Source: Plasmodium brasilianum (taxonomy: Eukaryota > Apicomplexa > Aconoidasida > Haemosporida > Plasmodiidae). From it: 64,000 nucleotides of DNA. Every line of letters starts with the position of its first letter. The stretch's first letter is position 1. The position numbers and the translations under genes are program-made. The notes beneath the pieces were generated by a model that was not told where the DNA came from, ran no database searches, and saw only the letters and a program-made list of their open reading frames with translations. This document shows, piece after piece, positions 52,591 to 64,000 of this stretch. The stretch covers positions 248,001-312,000 of the forward strand of contig NC_090126.1 of assembly GCF_023973825.1 (NCBI RefSeq), read 5' to 3'.

Positions 52591-55500
52591 TATAGATATT
52601 GGTTACTCTAGTAAATTCAATATAACATAATATTAATTAAAATATGCTTAATAAATTCATGTGAAGTTATATTTTATAAAATACCATTTTCGCATTTAAA
52701 ATAATCAGTTAAGTATAGAACATAATATATATAATAATTCATGAATAATAGAAACATACATTATATGAGATTATCAAAATGAAGAGAACGTCTAATTAAA
52801 GGAACTTAATATTACTATTATATTTTTACTATAATTTTAACTTTATATTAATTCATATATAATTTCTTCATTAAGAAAGAACTGTCATAGTTAAGATTTT
52901 TAATTATATGAATAATTTGTGAACAAGAACAATTTGTTTTCACTCTTTTAATCTTACCTTCCTTTTTTAATTTTTCCTGTATACCTTTTAATATGTGGTA
53001 ATTCACTTTTATATAAAAGATCTTAAATCATCCATTCACTTTTGATATTAAAAATTTTATTTTTTGATTTATTGTATTATTATGTGATCCATTACATATA
53101 ATATGCATCGTATAATTTTTGATATATTATTAGGAATAAAACATAGATTTATAATATTAAAAAATAATATAATAATATTTATAATTATAGTATATCTAAA
53201 ATTGAATAAAATATTGCACATAAATACTATACATTATACATATTTTTTGTATATTTTATATGTATATATCTATTTTACATCATTCCTCAAAAACGTTAGT
53301 TTGTATCAATATTGATGTATAACTGTTTTTAACATATAGAACACTACAATAATTTTAAAATCCCATAATTATAAAACGTTATATATAAATATTACTGTTT
53401 TGTAATTAAAATGATACAAGATAAGTAAAATTTATTTCTTCTTAAATATATCATTTCCTTATAATTTAGTAGTTAATTTTTTTTTTTTTTTTCCTTTTTG
53501 TTCTTATTGTATTATGTATTCACCTCTCTCCCTAATTCAGTGAATTTGTTTCTATATCACTGTTATTAAAGTTATTTATTGATAATAAAAACCAATTTTA
53601 TGTATCATTAGAAATTCTTCTTATTTTCTCATGTACATATGTTTTAATTATTAGTTATTGTAATTTTTTTTCATTCATTTCATTATATCAGTATTTTTAT
53701 GAACTAATTAGTATCATTTAAAATGGCAGTACTTATGTTTCTTGTATTCATTTACAAAATCGTATTATTTCAAGATAAATAATTATCTGAAATATTTATT
53801 TATTTTTATGAAGAATTATTGAATTCAAATAATTTATTTTTTTTATTTTTAACTTTTTTTATTTATTGTTATCACGGCTTCTAAATCAAAAAAATATTAA
53901 TCTACAATATTAATGCACGCATGCATATTAATTATGGATTATTAAACATTTAAACATTTACCTCATTTTATAAAAAATATTATCTTTTTTTTCTTTTTAT
54001 TTAATATAATATTTATACAAAACTAAAATATCAAAAATAAAAATATATTCATTTATATATTTATTTTTTACTTTTAAATAATGAAAAACAAAAATATATT
54101 TTTCTGTCTGGAATATAAAATGTCTATATTTTTGCACACTTAAAAAAAGAATAAAGTACAACTCTTCAATTTTTCAATATATAAAAAAACGAACATGAAA
54201 TTATCAAATTTGCAACATATAGATTATATTACTACATTAAATAAATGTCAGTTCATTATACATTATATTTATATTCACTATGGAAATATAAATAATTTTC
54301 TTAAATATATTTATTAAAATATCCATTAAGTATTTTAATAATAAAGTAATAATTCATATATCATTCTGTATATTACTGTCACGAGTTGGTTATTACTAAG
54401 TTTGCACGATATTTATATTGAAATAGTTATATAAAAATAATGATACAAAAAATTAATATATTTAGTGCTCTTATGTTTGCTTAATATTGTGCACAATAAT
54501 AATACATCATTATTAATAATTATAGTTTTTCCCAAATCAATGAAAAGAACAGTGCATTACTATAAATAAGTACTTTCTAAAGTAATATAAAATTTTGTTC
54601 AAGGATAAAAACCTATAAAAACATAAATAGTAATAAAAGATACACTGTTAATATCACCACAAATATATAAAAAAATGTAGGCATAAAATACTTAAATTAA
54701 TAAAACATTTTTACTAAATTTTTTAGAATTTTATATTTAGAGAACATTATTTATCTAGATGAATAATTAGGTGATATAATATAATAGTAGTAATTACATA
54801 TTTCTATTCGTCGTACATCAAGCTTACGAAGGAAAATTATCTATCATTTGTATATTTAAGCTATGTATTTGTAATAATTTAATTTTTAAAATTTCCTAAT
54901 GTAATACGTAAAATAGCATTTAATAAATATAACTTGCTAAATTATGTGAAATAACGTAATCTAACAGGTTAATTATATTTTTTATAGGTAATCATTATTT
55001 TTTTAATACACTTTAGAAACAAGAATATATAAAAAAAAATTTACAAAGTTTAACATGCATCATGCATTATGGAGAATACAACGATATTTTTTAAAAGCAA
55101 AAAAAGTATTTATCTAATATAAGTTGTATATGTATAACAAAAAATATATTGTACAAATTAATTATGCTCTATATATACGTATCATTATTCAGTATATACA
55201 ACTTTAAATTATATTTTTACATAGCATTTTATGGGTAATTTTTATATTATAAATTTTATTATTATTAGTTTCATTAACAAATGTAATTTTATATACTAAA
55301 AAATACATATTAACCAAGCGTTCTCATAGTTGCAAATATTAACATTTTCTTGTGCTATGATAAGTTTATAAATATTTTATTATTTTTATAACTCTGTTTG
55401 AACATTATATATAATGAAAAAAATTAACTTTTTTTTTTTATATTATAATTTAAATCAAATATTTATTTTATTTTGGGGGATTTGTAAATAGTGATAAAAT

Positions 55501-56269
55501 TTAAGTTACGGTTTTCTTCCTATTAACAACAAGCCAATTTATTAATTATTTCATTATATGTAGAATATTTGTTTTATTTTTTGTTTTTGATATTGAATAC
55601 TATATTTACAACCCCTTATATGCCTATTTAAAAGAATTATCATTTTGTATAATATTTGTTATATATATGTAATTTAATGAACATTCTAAAATAATTCAAA
55701 CTCTCAAATAGCTTCGTCCTGTTTCAATTTTTGTAATAGTGATAAATGCATATTAATCTGATTTTTCAACATTTTCTATTTTATTAGTTTGTAATGTTCA
55801 TGTGTATTCTATATTTTTTATGTTTCATATATTTGAACTTTTAATAAATTTACATATAAATATAATTTTGTATACACTAATTATGATTAACTAATACGAA
55901 ATATTTTAGGCACTCATCTGTTATGGTGTGCTGTAAATGTAATGAAGGATACATGATATTTTCTTGCATAGTAACTATTTACATAACTACATATGTTTTC
56001 TAATAAATCATGAGTTACTTATTCATATATATTACATACATTTAATTTTTTTCTTTAAAAACTATTATGCAATCACGAACACAGTGGAATACCCATAAAA
56101 AATATAAAATATATTTTCTTGGAGATTATGAATATTTAATGAAAACGTATTACTAAAAATAAACATAAACAAGTATATATATATGTGTTATTCATATTTG
56201 CTCCATATAAAATGAAAAAAATAAGTAAAATTATCAATATAGATAAAAAATTCGCCATGATAACACTAG
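52591..56269. other. A+T-rich spacer, no gene seen
   Basis: Only low-complexity frames (for example plus 53103-53315) occur. A short minus-strand piece at about 55690-55800 reads MLKNQINMHLSLLQKLKQDE before a stop and could be a fragment of a dead gene, but nothing adjoining supports it. Confidence 0.5.
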
Positions 56270-57183
56270 AAAAAGAAGATTTGTAAGTACCTCTTTTTTG
56301 TTGTTAATTAGATTTGGATAATCCATGTAGTTGACCTAGCTTCACACATCCTTTTTATATTCTCCTCATAATGTTACGTCCTTTATAAATGAACTCATAG
56401 AAAGACCATTTCATGAATGAAATGCTTCTTCTTTTACATGTGAATAGATGAGTCTAACAATATTTTTCGCAGCTTTCATAAATCGTCCTTCTCTTTTTTT
56501 CGATGAATTTTTTTTAAAATTTCACAATGTGGATTTTTCAAAATACAGCACAATCATCTTTAAGTCAATTATATGATTCAAAGTATTTAACAATATATTC
56601 CTTATAATTTACACTGAATTGAAAATTAGTATTATTGATATATTGATCAACGATATGGTAATAAAATGAAAAATTCTACATATTTGCACATTTCCAAAAA
56701 TATTCCTTAAAATTTAGATAAAAAATAATTTTACATCTTTCCTTCCCATTTAAATCATACAATATACTAATTATATCTAAAAAAATGTAAGAAAAGTCAA
56801 CATTTACAGATTTCTTAACTCTTTTCTTAACGATATATAAATGTATCCAGTAATTATAGACATTCCAGAATTTGCAGTTAAATAAAGTTTTAATGTTTAA
56901 CCTATAATTTTATTTAAAATTAATTTAAGTTTCAAAAAAAATGTATCTCTGCCTACATAACTATCTAAAGCTTCTATAAATTTATCGCATTTTCTATAAT
57001 TACCGTAAGTTTTATAATTCTGATACAATTTTTTATAATTTTAAAATGAAAGAAGATACGACATATAATCGCTCTTAAAATTAAAAGGGGGAAATGATAT
57101 ACATAAATGATTATTTTTCGAAAACTGTTTTTATTGCACTTTATAATTTGCATTATATTCAAATGATGGCATATAAAATAACA
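56270..57183 (-). pseudogene. PIR-like variant antigen pseudogene
   Basis: Reading minus from about 57183: FYMPSFEYNANYKV (compare the LPSxK start of PIR exon 2), then YKTYGNYRKCDKFIEALDSY (about 57020-56960), NCKFWNVYNYWIHLYIVKK (56885-56830, in the position of the C-x-YLNYWLN hallmark), and DFSYIFLDIISILYDLNGKE and FKEYFWKC down to about 56670. Beyond a stop come QYINNTNFQFSVNYKEYIV and LKDDC, and last a frame with SFMKWSFYEFIYKGRNIMRR that could be membrane-proximal or cytoplasmic tail. One frame holds most of the 56886-56540 segment with a few stops. The upstream and downstream parts need frame changes. PIR is the best fit; STP1-type origin is not excluded. The minus frame at 56974-57219 that starts with ATG is a different frame of the same region. 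Confidence 0.6.
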
Positions 57184-60093
57184 TTTAAAAAAAAAATGAT
57201 ATTTCACTACGTGTTCCATTCATAAATGTCCCATTAACTGTTTGTATAAAAAAGTATATATATATATATATTGTCAAATAATAATATTTCATGTTATATA
57301 AGTTTATATATGTATAAATGACAAGTTTAACTACACATATTCATATGTACTAGCATTAATATTTTTAATTTTAAAATGAAATTATATATATTGCGATTCA
57401 CATTACTACTTAATGTGGATTAATAAAAAAAAATTACAAGAATTTAATTAAGTTTATACCTAACAAATATCTTTAATAAGAAAAATAGGAAAATATATAA
57501 TATTTTATAAAAAAGAATGAAAAAGTATTTTTTCGAAGATTTTCATTTATTTATATATTTTATATTTGTAATTACATTTTATTTTTTAAATAAATAAATT
57601 CTCTTTAATTTATATAATGCTTATTATTTGTGTAAAAGTCTATGCCTTTCTTTACTTATTTATAAGCTTAAGAAAGCAATACGCATGAATGTGATAATTA
57701 AATTAATTAAAAACGCTATTTTTAGATCAAGTGTATAATTAATTTATATATATTCAAACTTTATATTTTAATTAAAATAATTAGTGTTACCCTTTTATTA
57801 TAATTTAGTTGTGAACAGTAAAAGTTAAAGGTTTGTTAATACACTATAAATGCTTTTTTCTTAAAATAACTAAAACGCATGTTAAAATAATACAGATTAA
57901 ATTATTTTCTTTTAAAATTATGAAAAAAATAATAATGTTCTATTTCTCTTTATAGTGTTAAAATAAAATTTATCAAATATTCCTCAAGTGTGTACAATAT
58001 ATCCACAATAGTTCTCTATTTAATCTTATAAAATTTATAGAAAATTATTACTATTATATTTAAATCATTAAATCACCATTTATATATTGGTGTTGTTAAA
58101 TATACATATATATATATATAGTCAACTATATTTATATATAATTATATATATTTTTTATAATGATCAAATTAGATGAAATGTAATATAATTATAATAACGA
58201 TTTTAATATCTCATAATAATTTTATTCATAATACATAATGAAGTTTCTAAAATTATGTTTTATGAATAATTTTTACGGAAGTCTTAATTTATTTTAATTT
58301 TTTATTTTTTTATTTTATTATCACATTCTGGAAGGATATAATGTAGGATTATTTTATAACCAACGAAAGTTTAGTAAATCTTATAAAAGTATAGATTTTA
58401 TGAATACATCGCTTACAATAAAAATATTATTAAATATAATTTAATTAAATATTCTTAATTATGTTCCAGAACTGCAATATTAAAATTTTTTTTTTAATTA
58501 TAAGTTGTCGATGATTTAATATGGGAAATTGTACATAGAATTATTTTACAGTGATATTTTTATACAGATGTTAATGCACGCCATAAAAAGAATATTACTG
58601 AAAAGAATACATAAAATTTTAATACAATATATATAATATTATAAATTTTTTTGAAAATACGTCTTTAAATAATATTACCCTTTTCTATTGTTTTATTAAT
58701 ACTTAATTAAAATACATTTACATTCATTTATTTTATTAACAAAATAAATAATTTCCAAAATTTATAACATTTTATGTATTCCTTTTAACTTATTTCGTTC
58801 GTGAATATATATACATATATATAATTATTATTCAATTTTTTCTATTTTTTCACTAGATACTTGTCTCCATACACTATTTGATATTAAGTATCATTTTATT
58901 ATTGTGGTTCTTGGATTTTTTATGAATGTTGATTATTCGGTTATTCGTTACTACTTCGTATTATTCATTTATATTTATAGTTCTTAAAATTTTACATGAT
59001 TTATTTGAAAGAATTTTATGTCTGTTTAATATTTTAAAACTTATTCCATTTTAAAAGAAAAATAATCAAAATAATTTAAGCATACATGCACAAAATTTAT
59101 GATTTTATTCCAGTACAAAATATGTTTTCTTTTATTCAGAATAATACATTTTTTTTATCTTTTTGATATATCTTTTATATGAGCATAACATAATGAAATA
59201 CATAATAAAGCATTTACCATGTACATACATTTTATATAGATAAATTATCATTTTTATATAATTTTACATTTGTAAGAAATTTTTTAACTTTTATAATATA
59301 TTTTTAAAAAAGGTTTTAGACTAATTAATCATTCTATCAAAATTATTTTTATATTAGAAGGAAAATAATTTACAATATTAACGTATGCAATTGGAAAATA
59401 GATGCAATTACCATATGTTCAAATTGTGTTTTATCTTATCAAGATATATATATGTTTTTTGAAGATTTATTTTTATATTAAAAATACAGGACCAAAATAT
59501 ATAGTAATTCTTATAAATAAATATATATTTTTTTTTACAAATTACATATATATATATATATATGTTCCTTATTTTAAATAAATGTGTGTTTCGCATTCGT
59601 AAAAAAAAAATGAAAAATGTATTCTTTAGATCTAATATAACTAAAAGCATATATAAGATATACTTCTTTTAATAAAAGATTTAAATTCTATACTTAACTA
59701 TAGTTAATGTTGTTTATTGTATGCTCATATATATCCTTAAAATTTGGATTACTCTACTAATTAACTTATTAAGTGAATTGTCATATATCAATAAAAAAAA
59801 AAAAATACTCGTTTAAGTATCATTTTTTATTAACATAAAATATGTTCATTAATACAATGTGTTAGCAAAGCACATATGAAATTCTATGATAAAAGAAAAC
59901 TAGAAAATAATATAAATGAAATTCACAACTGCATTGTTTTTAATAATATTTAATGCTAAAATAAAACACAAATATTAAGAGTAATGAAAAACGTTTTCTC
60001 TTTGACATAATGTTAAGCACTATATTGTATCAAAAAAAAAAAATTCTAAAAAATGAAATTATAGAATAAAATATAGAGTGTATTAAATAATAA

Positions 60094-60094
<1 letters not shown>

Positions 60095-60120
<26 letters not shown>
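60095..60120. repeat. 26-base poly-A tract
   Basis: The longest single-base run in the window. Comparable runs lie at 31854-31878 (T) and 62341-62361 (A). Such runs mark Plasmodium spacer DNA and are prone to length error in sequencing. Confidence 0.85.
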
Positions 60121-60124
<4 letters not shown>

Positions 60125-60938
60125 AGTATTTTTATTTAAACACTAAAAATCTATTATTTACCCAAATAAAAAAAAAATTACAGTGCTCTTACCTTTTCAT
60201 TATATTTCTCTTTGATAGATAATTATTTCGATGAACCAAATATGCATTTTTAAAATATTTATATATCACCAATTTTAGTTTATTTAACAGCTGTATATAA
60301 AACAAGTTAAATGACATTTTTAATTCTTAAAAATAGTGAAATAAATAATTTTACTATCTGAACGATATTGTAGCAAAAATGTTCTCACATACGTTTTATA
60401 ACTCATATAAATATATACATGATTTACTATTATAAAAATAGAAGAATATTTATTTTTCACATAACTATTAAGAACCCTTATTTTTTCTAGTTTAATTTTA
60501 TTTAAAAAAAAAAAAATATTTTTTACATTCATTAACTAATTTATTCCTAGTATTAACACAATGATATTTATATATATATTTAAAGTAAATAAAAAATCTG
60601 TATTTTTTCATGTAATCATTATGATAATAATTCATGACATTTTTTATTTTCAAAAGAAATTAATTTGTCGTTGTTTTAACATAATAATTCATTCATTTTC
60701 CAATTTCTAGTAACCTGGGGAAGAATTTTTTTTTTTTTAATTTCGATTAATCACGCTTTCAACATATCAACTAAAGCATACATCTTACTAACCCTAAAAT
60801 AATATAGTAAATAATATATAATTCCAATGCTTAATGAATAATCTAAATTCTTAAAAATTATTTTTTTTCCTCCACGAGTAACAATTCAATGACTACTGAA
60901 TCGTTATAATAACGTTTATATTACACATTATTTTTTCA

Positions 60939-60939
<1 letters not shown>

Positions 60940-60991
<52 letters not shown>

Positions 60992-60996
60992 TATAT
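60940..60996. repeat. Compound microsatellite (TTA)n followed by (TA)n
   Basis: About twelve uninterrupted TTA triplets pass directly into about ten TA dinucleotides. It lies in spacer DNA with no reading frame through it and is likely to vary in length between strains. Confidence 0.9.
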
Positions 60997-62617
60997 GAAT
61001 TATTCCTGAAGTTTTTTCATATTGAATATTATATACATTTTATCGTTATCCCTGCAAAATTTATTTTGTTAAATATACCAGCGAAATATTTTATGTAACG
61101 ATCACTAAAATTAATTTTTTCTCCCATTGAATTATCATATAGTTTGTAACTCTCACCTCCTTATATGTTCCATTACTCTCATTTTTTTTTTTTTTAAAAA
61201 AAGAATTTCCTTTAATTTCCTGTAATATATATTTCTTCATTGTAACACTAAGATTATAGTATCTTTCATGTATGCACGCGATATACAAAGTTATTTAATT
61301 ATATGTTACATAAAAATACCTCATAAGGGTGAATTTAATTTAAAAAAAAAAAATGAAATGTGGTATTTCTTCCACTAATTTGAAGTTAATTCTTACCTTT
61401 TATATAAAAAAAAAAAATAATTTGAACAAAAGCAACACATTCATGATTATGGAAAAAGCAAATATTATGGTGCTTTTAAGCAATAATTAAATTATAACTA
61501 TTTAAAAATATTTTTTTAAATAATTATTACAATTATTTTAATGGAAATATATATTTTTTCCTGATAATATAAATGCACTTGCGTTATTATTATTCCCCAT
61601 ATTTAAATATTACATTCTTGAGAAAGAAAAAAAAACTGAATTATTCTTATATACCGGATTAATGTTATATTATAAAAAAGTAATATACTATTTATATAAT
61701 TAAAATTATAAATATTGATTATTTAAATTATTCTTTTAAATATTACACTTCTGCATGTTCCATATATTGAATACAGTAAAATTAAACTGATTACAAGTAC
61801 ATTTTCAGATATATATTTATTGTCTCAACATAACTGGCTAACCAAAATGATATATAATGTTTAAAAATACATATCTATATTCAATTTTCTAACTGATATA
61901 TTTAAGATTAAAAGAATAACATAAATTACTAGAAATTAAGATTTAAATGATAAATGAAAAAGTAATAGATCAAATAATATATATAATAATTTTGAATTTA
62001 TACAATTATATGTAGAACTTTCCAAAGTATTCAAATAGTTCTCATATAATGCATATATAAATATATATGTATAAAAAATAAAAAGCAAAGATAAAATTTT
62101 ATAGGTCTGTAATTGGTATATAATACTAGAATATCAAGCTAGATAAGTTATTATTACTCTGATAAACGAAAATAATAATTAATTCAGTATAACCAAATAT
62201 ATTGTTATATTGAAAATAAATTCGGATTATGCACATGTATATTTTGATGTACATAAATATTATTAAACAAATTTCATTAAAAAGGTATATTTTATGAAAT
62301 AATTATAAGAATATATTAACTACAATATATGTCACCAAATAAAAAAAAAAAAAAAAAAAAAGAAACACTTATGTTTAATAAAATATTTAATTATGATAAT
62401 AAAACATTTTAAAATAGCTAAATAGAGAATACAAATACAAAAAAATATTCTAACATATATAAAGTTTAATTAATAGTTAATTTATCCACAAAAAAGAATA
62501 TATTTACATAAATTCACGTGACCATATTAAAATTAGGGATTTTTGAGCTAACATCCTTTTTAGATTTAAAATTTTAGAAATCTTTGTTAATAATCCTAAT
62601 TCTTCTTATTATATTTT

Positions 62618-63481
62618 TCAATAAGGATAATATAATTTATTGCTTTCAACGTCTCCTTTAATTTTGGATATTATCTTATATTTTATAAAAAAAAGAATTA
62701 TAAAAACGGGTACAATTAAGTACGGAATACCATAATATAACTCCTTAAGATCAAAAAATTTCAAAAAATGATTAACTGGTATTAATGCTCCCGATAATAA
62801 AACATATAGAAGTACAAGAAAAATAAAAACGTCTAAAACAACAGTACCTTTACGGAATTTTGAAAACTTCTTAAAAAGTAACTTCATATCACTACAACTT
62901 GATTCTTCACAATTGGACTTAATATAATTATACATATCTTTTTTATTCAAATTATCTATTCCTGTAAGATACTCAGTCATTTTTGTTTTAACTATCTCAT
63001 TTTGATCAATTTCTCTTACATCTTCTCTTTTATGATAAACGTCTCGTACTCTCAGTCCTGACGGAAATACTGAACCCGATGATTCTGATTTTCTTCGATT
63101 AACCTCCCAAGCATTTTCATGCTCCAAGCCGTATACCCTTTTATTTGGATCCTAAAAAAGTTGTTTAAACATAATTATTACATAAATATTTATTTTCCTA
63201 TTAATAAAATATTAGTTCTAAGAAGAATATAAATAATAATATAAGAATACAAATATTACAAATTCCTATTTTATGTTATATTATCCTACATATTTACTAC
63301 AGTGGCATGTCCTAAATAAAAGAGTAAACACAAAAACCTTAAGAATTAAAAGTAAAATTTTTATTTCATTTTTCCTATAACATTTTCTTAATGTCAAACC
63401 ATTATTGTTGTGTATGACATTACGCTTCTTTCCATTATCAATATAAGGAATTATTTTTCCTAAATTATTATTTTTCTTCAT
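62618..63481 (-). CDS. Putative Plasmodium exported protein with two C-terminal membrane segments, 241 aa
   Basis: Two exons on the minus strand. Exon 1 (63481-63290, 64 codons) starts at an ATG. A polar N-terminus of about 38 residues leads to a recessed hydrophobic segment, EIKILLLILKVFVFTLLF, then CHCSKY. The intron 63289-63152 (138 bp) has a GTAGGA donor and CTTTTTTAG acceptor. Nearby GT sites would shift the frame into a stop, so phase 0 at GTAGGA is the only workable join. Exon 2 (63151-62618) encodes DPNKRVYGLEHENAWEV, a charged middle, a NKKDMYNYIKSNCEESSC stretch, and two hydrophobic segments at about residues 167-189 and 204-223, ending KLYYPY. There is no canonical PEXEL (RVYGLE is only loosely similar). 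A signal-type exon followed by two membrane segments near the end matches fam-l/fam-m-like exported proteins of P. malariae and relatives. Family is an inference from this plan. The exact role is unknown. Confidence 0.75.
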
Positions 63482-64000
63482 TATTCTTTATTTTTTCTTT
63501 TTTTTTTTGTATTAAAATTAAGATATCTTTTTAAAAATGGATTAAAATTAATTATAAAATATACATATATTCTTTTTTATGTATACTATTAATGATTTTT
63601 CTACTATAATAATTTTTTGTAAATTCGAAAAAAATAAAATATTTAAAATATATATTTTACAAGTAAAACAAATAAAATATTAAAGTTTAGAAAGAAACTC
63701 CAAGTATTCTCAAAAAATGTATTTAATTTATTTTACTTCTTAAAAACGAAGTTATATAAAAATATATATTTTTGCATGTTTATATAATTAAATTAATGTA
63801 TTTAATAAATATGAATTATATATAAAAATTACAATTTTTCAATTAGTAATAATATTTATTATAATAAATTACATAAATATATATTAAACATATAATACAA
63901 AAATTATCATTTAAACATAATAAAAAAATGTATATTTTTAAATTAAAAAAGGAAAAAAAGGAAAACTTAAATTAAGTGCTTTTTTACGATCTTAGAAAAA
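63482..64000. other. A+T-rich upstream flank
   Basis: This is the 5' flank of the minus-strand two-exon gene. It contains T-rich and A-rich runs only. No promoter motif can be named and no further gene begins before the window end. Confidence 0.5.

Larger units (their letters stand above)
57184..62617. other. A+T-rich region without a supported gene
   Basis: Homopolymers and simple repeats dominate: 26 A at 60095-60120, a TTA/TA compound tract at about 60940-60996 and 21 A at 62341-62361. A minus-strand frame at 61091-61288 has a somewhat protein-like middle (MKKYILQEIKGNSFFKKKKN followed by ESNGTYKEV) with a GTGAGA donor-like site after it, but no second exon was found. The minus frames at 59408-59650 and 60320-60532 are low-complexity. 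Confidence 0.5.

Noticed and set aside
60940..60996. TTA/TA tract considered as origin or telomere-related sequence
   Set aside because: It is a plain microsatellite. No GGGTTYA telomere repeats occur in the window.
61091..61288. Minus-strand frame of 65 codons with a Lys-rich middle
   Set aside because: Some protein-like character but contains a homopolymer-coded lysine run, and no linked exon or homology was recognised.

Overview
This window looks like subtelomeric DNA of a Plasmodium (malaria parasite) chromosome outside the falciparum (Laverania) group. The evidence is extreme A+T richness with long homopolymers and (TA)n tracts, two-exon genes with a short signal-like first exon and a 119-138 bp intron, and members of recognisable subtelomeric families: a tryptophan-rich antigen, a PHIST protein, a small two-membrane-segment exported protein, and several decayed PIR genes. 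PIR genes argue against P. falciparum, and no var-type sequence was seen. The very A+T-rich spacers and the many broken PIR copies fit P. malariae best, but the species is an inference.

Layout. At 1-331 (minus) lies the 5' part of a tryptophan-rich antigen gene that runs off the window. From there to about 32.4 kb there is no intact gene that I can support. That stretch holds faint remnants near 3.5 kb and 6.7-7.9 kb, a perfect 26-bp inverted repeat at 8.85 kb, a diverged tandem duplication at 12.2-12.45 kb, a minus-strand PIR pseudogene at 22.4-23.35 kb, and a plus-strand PIR-like pseudogene at about 26.5-28.3 kb.

The centrepiece is 32475-35848 (plus): a two-exon gene for a predicted protein of about 1078 residues. 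It has a signal-like exon, a PEXEL-like motif, three successive tandem-repeat arrays (6 x 18, 9 x 35 and about 8 x 21 residues), and a small-residue-rich C-terminal domain between two membrane segments with a very basic tail. The C-terminal plan resembles the RIFIN/STEVOR/Pfmc-2TM type, but I do not recognise the protein as a named family. It is the best candidate here for something undescribed.

Downstream are two plus-strand PIR fragments (38.76-40.2 kb), a PHIST gene (44.87-45.59 kb) whose signal exon is missing or decayed, another decayed PIR (50.5-51.6 kb, plus), a small frameshifted reading frame (52.4-52.6 kb, minus), a minus-strand PIR-like pseudogene (56.27-57.18 kb), and an intact-looking two-exon exported protein gene with two C-terminal membrane segments (62618-63481, minus).

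The intact genes look like exported or surface proteins of the infected red cell, each apparently transcribed on its own. No operon-like arrangement, RNA gene, telomere repeat or CRISPR array was seen. All exon boundaries come from reading GT/AG sites and reading frames by eye.
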